Source: Terriglobus albidus (GTDB lineage: Bacteria; Acidobacteriota; Terriglobia; Terriglobales; Acidobacteriaceae). Taken from it: a DNA stretch of 64,000 nucleotides. Position 1 is the stretch's first letter; each line of letters opens with the position of its first letter. Below, in pieces: positions 34,652 to 43,301 of the stretch. A program made the position numbers and the translations under genes. The notes beneath the pieces were generated by a model, which worked only from the letters and a program-made list of their open reading frames with translations, searched no databases and was not told where the DNA came from. The stretch covers positions 3,100,001 through 3,164,000 of the forward strand of contig NZ_CP042806.1 in the NCBI RefSeq assembly GCF_008000815.1. Reading direction: 5' to 3'.

Positions 34652-36556
34652 TTGAGAATGCAACTCAGTCGCTTAGTCGCTCAGTGTCTTCGTGTGCCCA
34701 CACTCATCGCAGGCGCATTGATATCTTGGGCGGTGCCCGCATTTTGCACCGTTGCTGTAACCACTCCGACCAACGGCGCCACCGTTGGTACTTCATTCCC
34801 CGTCGTTGCAACCACAGACACAACCTGCTCCCAGGGCGTTGCTGCAGTCGGCATTTATGTTGATGACAAGTTGCTGTGGAGCGCAAACGGAACGACGGTC
34901 AACACAACGATCACGCTTACTCCCGGTGCACACTACGTTGTCGTTCAAAACTGGGACTACTGTGGCGGAGCTACCAAAACAGGCCTGAACCTTAATATCT
35001 CCGACAATTCAACGTCCCCGGGCAGTTCGCTGCCGGGCACGCCGCACATCAACTACACCGATCTGAATGTCGGTTCAGGCAGTGGCGGCGATAACGGAAA
35101 TGGCGTATATGTTCGAATCTTCGGAAACAACTTCGGGGCTTCGCAAGGACCAAGTACGGCGACTCTTGGTGGACAACTCGTAACGAATTGCAGCCTATGC
35201 TCCTGGTCAGACAACATGATCATCGCGCAACTTGGGCCGGCAGCGAGAACAGGAAACATCGTTGTCAACGTAAATGGACTCCCCTCAAATGGCGTTCCAT
35301 TTACGGTGGCACCAACAACCATCGTCTTTGTTTCCCCAAAGGGACTCGATACGAACAACGGCAGCTTTACCGCTCCATTTAAAACATGGCGGGCTGCCTT
35401 CAATTCGGTAACGTCGCGTGACTCTGCAGCTCCTTCGCAAAATACCGTCATCTATCTTGAACCAGGAACCGACGTCAGCTTCGACGATGGACGAGGCTAT
35501 AGAGCGGCCATCTCGTTGGACCTTGGCGGAAGATCAGCCATCAGTCAGCTTTCCATCGTGGGCTACCCTGGTGGGACAGTGAATGTCGGCAGCACCAGCG
35601 TGGCAAACGGGGTTAAGAGTTGGGGTAAGTTCACTACGATCGCCAACCTTAATATCGTCGGCCAGAGTTCTGCGATCGATTCCGAGGTCGGCAATGTCCG
35701 CATGATCAACAACAGCCTGTCATGCCCGGCGCCTCCTTCCGGTATCGGCGGAACCGCCTGCGTTCTTGCTGAAACCACAAATAGCTCTGACACCTGGGCG
35801 TTCCAGGGAAACAATGTGCATGACACCGGCGGCAATGTAGATAAAACCTATCATGCTGTCTACTTCTCGTCTGGCGCCAATCACGCCGACGTTGGATGGA
35901 ACACCATTGGACAAAACTTCAAGGGTTACTGCCGCAGCATCATGTTCCATGCCACCACCGGTAGCAATCAGTACGACCTTCATGTGCATGACAACGTCAT
36001 TACCGGAGGATACTGCGATGGAATCCAACTCGCGTCGGTCAATCCCTCGCAAGGAACCGTTGAGGTTTACAACAACGTAGTGGCCCACGTCGCGATTGCC
36101 TCCAATCCTTACGGCGTTGCAAATGAGGCAGGCATCGCAATCAACTCAGATCCTGCCGGTTCAACAAGTGGAACGGTACAGGTCTACAACAACACTGTTG
36201 TGGATGCTGGAGCCTACACACTCGGAAATCAGAATGGATGCTTCGGTGTAGTCTATGCGGGCGCAGGCATCAACTTGACGAATAACATCTGCGTTCAGCC
36301 TTCTGCGGCGCAGCCTTACATCCAATCGAAGAGCCAGGGCGTAACCGGGACGAATAACCTCTGGTACGGAGCCGGAGCCGCTCCTGCTTTCGATTCACGA
36401 CCAGTAGTCAGCGCACCAAGCTTCGTCTCAGCGACGAACTTCGCACTGCAATCCAACTCCGCGGGTAAGTCTGCCGGCACCTCTTCCAAGGCTTCGCAGG
36501 TAGACATCGTCGGGGATCAACGCGGTAGCACTCCTTCCATGGGTGCTTATCAGTAA
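34652..36556 (+). CDS. Secreted Ig/IPT/beta-helix protein
   Basis: 634 aa from a TTG at 34652, seven bases after AGGAG; the ATG at 34658 is the alternative. A signal peptide (VPTLIAGALISWAVPAFC) is followed by an Ig-like domain (VTTPTNGATVGTSFPVVATT) of the kind found in surface proteins. Next comes an IPT/TIG domain (VYVRIFGNNFGASQGPSTATLGG). A long right-handed parallel beta-helix fills the rest, with repeated N-N-V/I turns such as VHDNVITGGYCDGIQL and VEVYNNVVAHVAI. Beta-helix proteins include polysaccharide lyases and adhesins; no catalytic residues can be assigned. Exported, probably binds or processes a glycan. Confidence 0.7.
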   Translation: MRMQLSRLVAQCLRVPTLIAGALISWAVPAFCTVAVTTPTNGATVGTSFPVVATTDTTCSQGVAAVGIYVDDKLLWSANGTTVNTTITLTPGAHYVVVQNWDYCGGATKTGLNLNISDNSTSPGSSLPGTPHINYTDLNVGSGSGGDNGNGVYVRIFGNNFGASQGPSTATLGGQLVTNCSLCSWSDNMIIAQLGPAARTGNIVVNVNGLPSNGVPFTVAPTTIVFVSPKGLDTNNGSFTAPFKTWRAAFNSVTSRDSAAPSQNTVIYLEPGTDVSFDDGRGYRAAISLDLGGRSAISQLSIVGYPGGTVNVGSTSVANGVKSWGKFTTIANLNIVGQSSAIDSEVGNVRMINNSLSCPAPPSGIGGTACVLAETTNSSDTWAFQGNNVHDTGGNVDKTYHAVYFSSGANHADVGWNTIGQNFKGYCRSIMFHATTGSNQYDLHVHDNVITGGYCDGIQLASVNPSQGTVEVYNNVVAHVAIASNPYGVANEAGIAINSDPAGSTSGTVQVYNNTVVDAGAYTLGNQNGCFGVVYAGAGINLTNNICVQPSAAQPYIQSKSQGVTGTNNLWYGAGAAPAFDSRPVVSAPSFVSATNFALQSNSAGKSAGTSSKASQVDIVGDQRGSTPSMGAYQ

Positions 36557-36624
36557 GGAAACTTGGGCCGCCGCAAATAATCGGCGGCCCAAATTCTAAA
36601 GCGACGTTCTCGGGGAGAGTTTTC

Positions 36625-38655
36625 TTACGCCGAGCGTGTAAGTGTGAGCACGGTAATATCGTCTTCCTGTCCGAACTGGACTGCGGCTCTGGAAGCCGTA
36701 TCCGCGTCATGTGCCTCCGAGAGGAGACGCTGCAGGCGTTCAAAGCTGAAGATCTCTCCCGAATCCGCTCTCGCTTCGAGAAGCCCGTCGGTATAGAGCG
36801 TGCATCGATCGCCGGGCTTAAATTTCATGGCAGTCTCCTCGTAGTCGATGGAAGGATCGATGCCTAACGGCAGGGCGCCGGGAAGCTCGATCTCTTTGCC
36901 ATTCAGGTACGGGGCCGGATGACCTGCGCTCGCAAGCGTGCAGCCTCCATCAGAGTCGAGGCGCATGGCCAGGCAGGTTGTGAAGCCACCCTGTAGACGG
37001 CCATGAAGACGCCGGCTGAGTCCTGCCAGAATCTCGGCTGGGCTTGAATAGTTTTCTGCCAGCGTGCGCACTGCTCCCACGATGAGGGAAACAGCCATTG
37101 CGGCGCGAAGGCCTTTACCGCTGACGTCTCCGAGGATGACCAGGCATGAGCCGGCCTGCTCGCCTTCGAGCGGAAGGACCTGGAAGAAGTCTCCACCTAC
37201 TTCCAATGCCGGATGATAGGCGCTCGAAATCGTATACCCGGCCAGTTCGGGCGGCTTTTCCGGAATCAACACCCGCTGCAACTCGCGTGCACTTTCGAGT
37301 TCCTGCTCGAGCAGCGCCTTGCGGGTCTGCTGCTCAAAGACGAATCGATAGACGGCATAAACAATGGAAGAAAACACCATCAGATCGAGGACTTGAAGGA
37401 CGCTTAGGCTGACCGGTCCGATATGAAAGAGCGGGGAATAGAGCCTTTGGGCAAGAGTCCAGTGGGTGAACCTTTGCCCTTGTCCTGCTGTGGCTGCAAT
37501 CACAGCACCTAATTGCGAAAGACTTGCGCTGACAGCCACTACCCAGCGGACAGAGTCAAGCTTCTGGCGGAACCCGAAGATCGCAAGAACGAGGAGATAC
37601 AGATCGCAAGGTTCAATGATGACGGTAAGGATGCCATCGGCCCACGCGCCCGCCGTCGATGAGAGCCATGCGGCAGGGATGTAGATAAGGCATCCATCGA
37701 GGAAGGCAGCAGTGACGCTCACGAGGGCCAGAATTCTGGCCCACTGCGCTAAGTGCCTTTTATTGCCGAGATGAAGCATCTCGATCAGCAAAAACCACAA
37801 CGCAACATTGCGGAGTTGCCACAGGGGCTGAACCAGAAATTGAGCGAATTGACTGGAGACTGGAATTCGCATCGTATAGACCGAACCCCAAATCGCCGGA
37901 CAGACCGCGAAGATCGAGAACCACAGCAACAGCCGCTCATTTCTACGCCGCGACCAGAGTGCGATGCCGGCAATCCCCACGATCAGGTACAGGAGATTAA
38001 GCGCGTTGGCAAAGAGGGTGCCTTTCAGGAACTCGTAGTTCCATATTCCGACGTATCCCGATATGGAGTCCGCATCGCCCAGGATGGGTGCCTCGCTGAA
38101 CCCGCCGACGATGCCGCTCGAACTCGATCCGAGCGGACCTTGCCAGACGCGAATCGCGAGAGTCCCGGTATACGGGCTTGGAAGTGTGAACCATTGGGGC
38201 TGATACACAGCAGGCCAGGAAGGGTGTGGAGACAGGGTCCCATAACGGCCGACCAGAGATCCGTTCCAATAGACCTCGTAGGCGTCAGTGATGCCGGGGA
38301 TGAGCAGTTGAATTTGCGAACGGAGATTCGCTACCGGAGTGATGTTGAGCCGCAGCCTATACCACGCGAACCCATGCGCGGCGAAGTGGCCTTGCGCGCC
38401 CCAGGGGCGGTCGGGCTTGATCGCCTCCCACCCAGCCTGACCCGGAGCAGTATTCGAGTCCGGTTCGGCCCAGTGAGGATCGTCGCCGAGATGAAACTGC
38501 CACGGTTCGTTGAGGCGCACAAGCCCGCGGCCGAGCCCCTCAACCCTGACGACCGGAGCCAGATCCTGTGCCGCCGCGGAACCCGCGGCCATGGCAGCCA
38601 GGACGAGGAGAATTGAGAGCTTCAATGCATTCCGCATTTGCATGCTGCCAAGCAT
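36625..38655 (-). CDS. Membrane SpoIIE-type PP2C phosphatase with extracellular sensor
   Basis: About 676 aa; starts at 38655, 38643 or 38637 are all possible. A signal sequence (LKLSILLVLAAMAAGSAAAQ) is followed by a ~190-residue extracytoplasmic jelly-roll-like domain (NEPWQFHLGDDPHWAEP, FAWYRLRLNI), a 7-helix membrane block, and a short coiled coil (QELESARELQRVLIPEKPPEL). The SpoIIE catalytic domain has GGDFFQVLPL, LGDVSGKGLRAAM and FGQEDDITVLTLTR, with the metal-binding Asp residues in place. This resembles 7TMR-DISM receptors fused to RsbU-like phosphatases that control anti-anti-sigma factors. No target gene is adjacent. A 3' fragment is duplicated at 29402. Confidence 0.85.
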   Translation of the reverse strand: MLGSMQMRNALKLSILLVLAAMAAGSAAAQDLAPVVRVEGLGRGLVRLNEPWQFHLGDDPHWAEPDSNTAPGQAGWEAIKPDRPWGAQGHFAAHGFAWYRLRLNITPVANLRSQIQLLIPGITDAYEVYWNGSLVGRYGTLSPHPSWPAVYQPQWFTLPSPYTGTLAIRVWQGPLGSSSSGIVGGFSEAPILGDADSISGYVGIWNYEFLKGTLFANALNLLYLIVGIAGIALWSRRRNERLLLWFSIFAVCPAIWGSVYTMRIPVSSQFAQFLVQPLWQLRNVALWFLLIEMLHLGNKRHLAQWARILALVSVTAAFLDGCLIYIPAAWLSSTAGAWADGILTVIIEPCDLYLLVLAIFGFRQKLDSVRWVVAVSASLSQLGAVIAATAGQGQRFTHWTLAQRLYSPLFHIGPVSLSVLQVLDLMVFSSIVYAVYRFVFEQQTRKALLEQELESARELQRVLIPEKPPELAGYTISSAYHPALEVGGDFFQVLPLEGEQAGSCLVILGDVSGKGLRAAMAVSLIVGAVRTLAENYSSPAEILAGLSRRLHGRLQGGFTTCLAMRLDSDGGCTLASAGHPAPYLNGKEIELPGALPLGIDPSIDYEETAMKFKPGDRCTLYTDGLLEARADSGEIFSFERLQRLLSEAHDADTASRAAVQFGQEDDITVLTLTRSA

Positions 38656-38776
38656 TCTAGCCGCACCGCCATTCCGCCCTCCAAAGACTGCATCAAAGCG
38701 CTGACCGGTCACTCGAATCCACATTTCTCATACAAATTTCCTTCGTTCCTGAATCCGATGGCGGAGCGTCGTCATC

Positions 38777-38804
38777 ATTTATTTCGATCAGTGTCGAAAT
38801 AAAT
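38777..38804 (+). promoter_or_regulatory. Perfect 11+11 bp operator-like palindrome before the SDR gene
   Basis: Arms ATTTATTTCGA and TCGAAATAAAT are perfect inverted copies separated by six bases (TCAGTG). The site ends 38 bp before the SDR ATG, in the gap between divergent phosphatase and SDR genes. Size and symmetry are typical of TetR-family operators; the regulator is not identified. Confidence 0.65.
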
Positions 38805-38841
38805 AGTCGATATGAACCAACGGAGCGAAAAGGAGCTGGCA

Positions 38842-39594
38842 ATGGGAAAGCTGAATGGAAAGATTGCGCTGGTGACGGGTGGAAACAGCGGTATTGGATT
38901 GGCAACGGCAAAGCGTTTTGTCGCTGAAGGGGCGTACGTGTACATCACGGGCCGCCGCCAGGAGTCGCTGGATGCTGCAGTGAAGGAAATCGGCGGCAAT
39001 GTTACCGCCATACAGGGTGATGTATCGAAGCTGGAGGATCTGGACCGCCTGTTTGCGCAGATCCAGCAGGAGAAGGGCAAGCTGGATGTCGTCTTTGCCA
39101 ACGCGGGCGGAGGGGAGTTTGTGCCACTGGGCAGCTACACCGAGGAGCACTTCGACAAGACCTTCAACATCAACGTGAAGGGTCTTGTTTTTACGGTGCA
39201 GAAGGCGTTGCCACTGCTGCCTGATGGCGCAACGATCGTGCTGAACGGCTCCATCGTGTCCATAAAGGGCTTCGAAAACTTTGGCGTCTACAACGCGACT
39301 AAGGCCGCCGTGCGCTCGTTCGCACGCACCTGGACGAATGAGCTGAAGGCGCGCAAGATCCGCGTGAACGTGGTTAGCCCCGGACCGATTGATACGCCGG
39401 CGATCTCCGGTCTGGTGGGCAATGACGCTGAACAGGAGAAACAGCTCAAGGCCGGACTGGCCGCCGGCGTGCCGCTGGGCCGCATTGGTGCTCCGGATGA
39501 GCTGGCCAAGGCGGTCGTGTTCCTTGCGTCGGAGGACAGCAGCTTTGTAGCCGGCGTGGAGCTGTTCGTCGACGGTGGTTTCGTCGCCGTGTAA
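38842..39594 (+). CDS. SDR family oxidoreductase
   Basis: 250 aa from the ATG at 38842, six bases after AAGGAG; an in-frame ATG at 38812 lies closer to the palindrome and is less likely. The motif TGGNSGIG binds the cofactor, and NAGGGEF replaces the usual NNAG. Ser lies in [10 protein letters not shown] and the YNATK (YxxxK) pair follows. It ends with [13 protein letters not shown], typical of this subgroup. Related enzymes are often induced through a TetR-type repressor, which fits the 28-bp palindrome just upstream. Substrate unknown. Confidence 0.9.
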   Translation: MGKLNGKIALVTGGNSGIGLATAKRFVAEGAYVYITGRRQESLDAAVKEIGGNVTAIQGDVSKLEDLDRLFAQIQQEKGKLDVVFANAGGGEFVPLGSYTEEHFDKTFNINVKGLVFTVQKALPLLPDGATIVLNGSIVSIKGFENFGVYNATKAAVRSFARTWTNELKARKIRVNVVSPGPIDTPAISGLVGNDAEQEKQLKAGLAAGVPLGRIGAPDELAKAVVFLASEDSSFVAGVELFVDGGFVAV

Positions 39595-39602
39595 GACACG
39601 TG

Positions 39603-39626
39603 CCGGAGGCAGTTCACCGCCTCCGG
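39603..39626 (+). terminator. Hairpin after SDR gene
   Basis: An 8-bp stem CCGGAGGC/GCCTCCGG with an 8-nt loop lies nine bases after the SDR stop. No T-run follows. Confidence 0.4.
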
Positions 39627-39678
39627 TGCAAACCCACTACAAAGCATTACGGAGCCATCTTGGAACAAAGCAACTGCT

Positions 39679-39912
39679 TTACTGGCGTGACCCTCTGCCT
39701 CTTAAGCTCCACATCAAAGCTCCGAATCCTAGTCCAGCCAAGCAAAACACGATCAGCCTGAGGAACATGTCAATCCAGCTAAAAGGCCGATGATCTACCC
39801 AGATGCTCCAGGCATTTGTTCCCAAGGCCGTGGCCATTCCCCAGAATGCTGCCATAGACAAAATGTACTTAGTTTTGAGCGTCATTTTCGGATCGATTTG
39901 CAGTGATTTCAT
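39679..39912 (-). CDS. Small two-helix membrane protein, unknown
   Basis: 77 aa from the ATG at 39912 (a start at 39885 is also possible; the frame is open to 39990). Two hydrophobic segments: YILSMAAFWGMATALGTNAW and WIDMFLRLIVFCLAGLGFGALMW, with a short WVDHRPFS loop between. The C-terminus is basic. No family recognised. It stands alone on the minus strand between the SDR and ThuA-like genes. Confidence 0.5.
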   Translation of the reverse strand: MKSLQIDPKMTLKTKYILSMAAFWGMATALGTNAWSIWVDHRPFSWIDMFLRLIVFCLAGLGFGALMWSLRGRGSRQ

Positions 39913-40089
39913 GCGCTTGGCCGTAAAGCTGGGACTGCTCACCAGGCTATTTTCAAAGATCTGCGTAGCGGTGTGCAATAGGGATTCCATACCTTCGCCA
40001 ACAGTTGACGTGATTCGTCCTCACAAGTCGTCGTTTGTTAACCGATGCCACTGTTCGAGCTCCAGATTCTTGCAGTAAAGACGAGCTAC

Positions 40090-41064
40090 TTACTTCTTGG
40101 TGTAGGCAGGATCGAGTGGCGGACGAGTCGGTTCGAGCGGCGATAGGCTCGGTGCAGGAGTGGTCCCAAGGGCCTGGTCGACAGCCTGATCGTCGACCCA
40201 GGTCGTTGCAATGCCGTCTTTTGGGATGGGAAGATGTGCGGTCCAACAGATGGCATTGACCACTACCTTGCGGTAGTCATCCATCTGCCAGTTGGCGTAG
40301 TAGTGGCCAAAGGTTGCGCCGATGCTACGTCCCTGAACCTTGCCGCCATGCTTTTTGGGACGATCGTATGCCCAGAAGAAGGTCTGTTCCAGAGGCGTAG
40401 CAAGCGGACCGGGGTAGACCTTGGGATCGGCGGGAAGGCCGGTTGCACGCAGCAGGGGAGTGATGCCGGTCATGCCATCGACGAAGGTGGGCTTGTAGTA
40501 GAACTCTTCACGAATCTGGAACGGATGAACGCCGCGCAGCGCCGGATGGGTGGGGCTGGGAAAGGCGATCTCCGTGGTCAGTGTCTTCTGCGTGAAATAG
40601 GGAGTGGGATGGGTGGGGCCGTCGTAGTCCACGTAGCCACCGTTCCAATGGAGCGCCTGCGTAGCGAACTGATAGGGAATATAGGTAGCAAAGTGGAAGG
40701 TCATGAAGCCACAGCCGCGCTCGATCTGCCGTTGTATGAAGGCAATCCGTTCCGGCGACCAGGACCAGGGGGACCACTGCATGCCGTCGCTCAAGAAGAC
40801 GATGGTATCGGCGGTTTCAAGCGCGCTCTGGTCCATTGGCCAGCCGTCGTAATAGACCTCGGTGAAGACGTTCCGCAGGCTAGGGGAGCGATCAAGCATG
40901 ACTTTGAGCAGCCGTGCGGATTTGAGGTACTCGTGCGCGCCGGGGCCGTGGGATTTGGTGCCGGCAATCAGGACGATCTTCGTGCGGCCGTCGGTAGTGC
41001 GGGCATGCGCCAGCGAGCCAAAAAGGCAGAGCACAAATAGCACAACGAGAGTGCGAGGCTTCAT
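40090..41064 (-). CDS. ThuA-like domain secreted protein
   Basis: 324 aa. A signal peptide (MKPRTLVVLFVLCLFGSLAHA) is followed by the ThuA-like fold, a glutamine-amidotransferase relative: KIVLIAGTKSHGPGAHEY, ADTIVFLSDGMQW and GCGFMTFHFATY. The ...HPALRGVHPFQIREEFYY stretch and a late GRSIGATFGHYYANWQMDDYRKVVVNAICW stretch, split by a Gly loop, are also typical. ThuA domains are linked to trehalose or glycan-related metabolism in bacteria, often exported in Acidobacteriota and Planctomycetes. The Pro-rich C-terminal tail is unusual but short. Divergent from the PQQ-propeller gene. Confidence 0.85.
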   Translation of the reverse strand: MKPRTLVVLFVLCLFGSLAHARTTDGRTKIVLIAGTKSHGPGAHEYLKSARLLKVMLDRSPSLRNVFTEVYYDGWPMDQSALETADTIVFLSDGMQWSPWSWSPERIAFIQRQIERGCGFMTFHFATYIPYQFATQALHWNGGYVDYDGPTHPTPYFTQKTLTTEIAFPSPTHPALRGVHPFQIREEFYYKPTFVDGMTGITPLLRATGLPADPKVYPGPLATPLEQTFFWAYDRPKKHGGKVQGRSIGATFGHYYANWQMDDYRKVVVNAICWTAHLPIPKDGIATTWVDDQAVDQALGTTPAPSLSPLEPTRPPLDPAYTKK

Positions 41065-41142
41065 AGGAGTGAGCTATGCAGGTGGCTGAACGCGAGCAAC
41101 ACTACGCTAGTGGCGGTCACAAAGTTATGTCAATGGCTAAAA

Positions 41143-41166
41143 ATAAATTTCATATACAAAATTTAT
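41143..41166 (+). promoter_or_regulatory. AT-rich inverted repeat between divergent genes
   Basis: ATAAATTT and AAATTTAT, eight bases apart, lie in the 210-bp gap between the ThuA-like and PQQ-propeller genes. A plausible shared operator, with no other support. Confidence 0.3.
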
Positions 41167-41274
41167 GATGACCCCGCCTCAGCGTTGACACTGCGCTGGC
41201 ATGACCCATACAGTGGGCTTCAACGGTTCTGTCACAGCTGCTGTGCTCCTCTGTACTTCGGGGTCGGTCTTTAA

Positions 41275-42879
41275 ATGTATACGTGTACATCTTTTGCCGC
41301 GGTAGCGGTTCTTCTCGCCTCGTCTTACCTTGGTGCGCAGGTAAGCGTCCTCACCCAGCACAATGACCTGGAACGAACCGGGGTCAATGCGAAGGAGACC
41401 GTGCTGACTCCGGCGAACGTCAACGGCCAGCACTTCGGAATGCTCTTCAAGCGCGTGGTGGACGACCAGCTTTACACGCAGCCTTTGCTGGCGGCGGGAG
41501 TCCAGGTCAACGGCGGCACGCACGATGTGGTTTATGTCACAACGGTTAATAACAGCGTCTACGCCTTTGATGCGAACGCTCCGGAGGCATCAGCCCCGCT
41601 CTGGCATGTGAACTTCGGCACACCCGCGGGCTTGCATGATGCGGAGTTCGGCTGTCTCGACATCAACGGCAAGATGGGGATTCTTGGGACCCCGGTGATT
41701 GATGTTGCGGAGCGTGCACTTTATGTAGTCGCTCTGACCAAGGCCGGCGACGGTTTCATGCAGCGCCTTCATGCACTCGACCTGGCGACCGGCGCAGATC
41801 TCCCCAATAGTCCGGTGACGATCTCGGCTCCCGGCTTTGATCCGTTATTGCAGGCCCAGCGGCCTGGGCTCGTGCTTGCGAATCACACCATCTATGTTGG
41901 CTATTCCTCGCACTGTGACAAGGGACCTTATCACGGCTTTCTGCTTGCATATGACCAGAAGACGCTTCGTGAGACGGCTGTCTTCAACGCGACTCCCTCG
42001 GGGCAGGCAGCAAGTATCTGGCAGTCGGGTCAGGCGCCGTCGGTCGATGCGCAGGGCAATATCTATGTCGTAACAGGGAACGGTTCCTGGGATGGGGAGC
42101 AGAACTTCAGCGAGAGCTTCCTCAAGCTAAGCCCGGATCTGAAATTGCTTGATTGGTTTACGCCCACAAACCATTTCGACCTTGATAAGAGGGACATCGA
42201 CCTTAACTCGTCGGGCGCAACGTTGGTTCCAGGCACGAATCTCGTGCTTGGCGGAGGCAAAGAGGGTGTGCTGTATCTGCTCGATCGCGGCAGCTTCGGC
42301 CATCTGGGAGATGAGCATGCGCTGCAGCATTTTCCTGCGACTGGTTCTCATCTGCATAGCCTGGTCTTCTGGAACAGCACTCAGCAGGGATCGCTTCTCT
42401 ATATATGGGGACAGCGGGATCGCCCACGTGTCTATCGGCTGCAGGGAGACAGGATCGATCCCACTCCAGTGATGAGTCGGCCGGAGGCCAACGAAGGCCA
42501 TCCGGGCGCAATGCTTTCTCTCTCGTCGAATGGTGGACGGAATGGCATTCTCTGGGCTGCGATTCACGCGACGGGAGATTCATGGCATGAGTCCCGTCCT
42601 GGAGTCCTGCACGCCTATGACGCAGACGATATCGGCCACGAGCTTTGGAACTCCCTTGAGAACCGGTCACGCGATGACTGTGGCAACTATGCCAAGATGT
42701 CTCCTCCCACCATCGCCAATGGGAAGGTCTATCTGGCCAGCTTTGGAACGGAGAATACAGGCACGGGGCAGTTCTGTGTCTACGGTCTGCTTCCTGACGG
42801 AGCTCCTCCGGCTCGTCCAGTGAGCGTGAGTGCCGCAAAGCAGTCCTCCGGGGTAGCGCTGCCTCGGCAGGTTCCATAG
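41275..42879 (+). CDS. Secreted PQQ-like beta-propeller protein (C-terminus frameshifted)
   Basis: 534 aa as it stands. A signal peptide (SFAAVAVLLASSYLGAQ) is followed by repeated propeller blades with the pattern D-V-V-Y-V/L: HDVVYVTTVNNSVYAFDA, ALYVVALTKAGDGF, NIYVVTGNGSWDGEQNF and GVLYLLDRGSFGHL. Blades of this kind appear in PQQ-dependent enzymes, but the metal-binding residues of true dehydrogenases are not obvious, so a structural or binding role is as likely. The frame ends at PRQVP, and an Fn3-like domain continues in another frame (42840-43103). This suggests a lost or gained base near 42862. Confidence 0.8.
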   Translation: MYTCTSFAAVAVLLASSYLGAQVSVLTQHNDLERTGVNAKETVLTPANVNGQHFGMLFKRVVDDQLYTQPLLAAGVQVNGGTHDVVYVTTVNNSVYAFDANAPEASAPLWHVNFGTPAGLHDAEFGCLDINGKMGILGTPVIDVAERALYVVALTKAGDGFMQRLHALDLATGADLPNSPVTISAPGFDPLLQAQRPGLVLANHTIYVGYSSHCDKGPYHGFLLAYDQKTLRETAVFNATPSGQAASIWQSGQAPSVDAQGNIYVVTGNGSWDGEQNFSESFLKLSPDLKLLDWFTPTNHFDLDKRDIDLNSSGATLVPGTNLVLGGGKEGVLYLLDRGSFGHLGDEHALQHFPATGSHLHSLVFWNSTQQGSLLYIWGQRDRPRVYRLQGDRIDPTPVMSRPEANEGHPGAMLSLSSNGGRNGILWAAIHATGDSWHESRPGVLHAYDADDIGHELWNSLENRSRDDCGNYAKMSPPTIANGKVYLASFGTENTGTGQFCVYGLLPDGAPPARPVSVSAAKQSSGVALPRQVP

Positions 42880-43103
42880 GCCATGTGACCTATCGTGTGA
42901 GTAAAGCGGAGGGCACCGGCGGCTTCAGGAATATCGCTTTGGGTCTCACGACGCCTACGTTCTTCGACAATGCCGTATCTACAGGCCACAGCTATCGTTA
43001 TGTCGTCACCGCTCAGGATGCAAATGGCGCCGGCCCCCTCTCTGATGAGGCCACGATTACGATCCCGAAACAAAGGGAGGCGGCGAGCCACGTGGCTCAC
43101 TAA
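42840..43103 (+). pseudogene. Out-of-frame fibronectin type III tail of the propeller gene
   Basis: In the -1 frame relative to the propeller, the sequence reads GSIGHVTYRVSKAEG to LGLTTPTFFDN, then GHSYRYVVTAQDANG. This is a normal Fn3 domain ending. There is no ribosome site for separate translation. The rest of the gap, 43104-43301, holds nothing I can support beyond the next gene's ribosome site. Confidence 0.7.
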
Positions 43104-43301
43104 GTGTATTCGGAACAAACGGTTGTTGACGAGCGGTCTGGCTTTCTCATTCGTCTAAGAGGCATTCGTCGAAACCGAAGCGGGCCCTCAGGCATCAGCT
43201 TGTTGGAGAGTGTTATAAAAAGTCGACGGTAATCCCCGCCTGTCTTGTGGAAGCAGGGCTTGCTGCCGCCTGGTTAATCCATACCAATCGAGGAAGACGT
43301 G

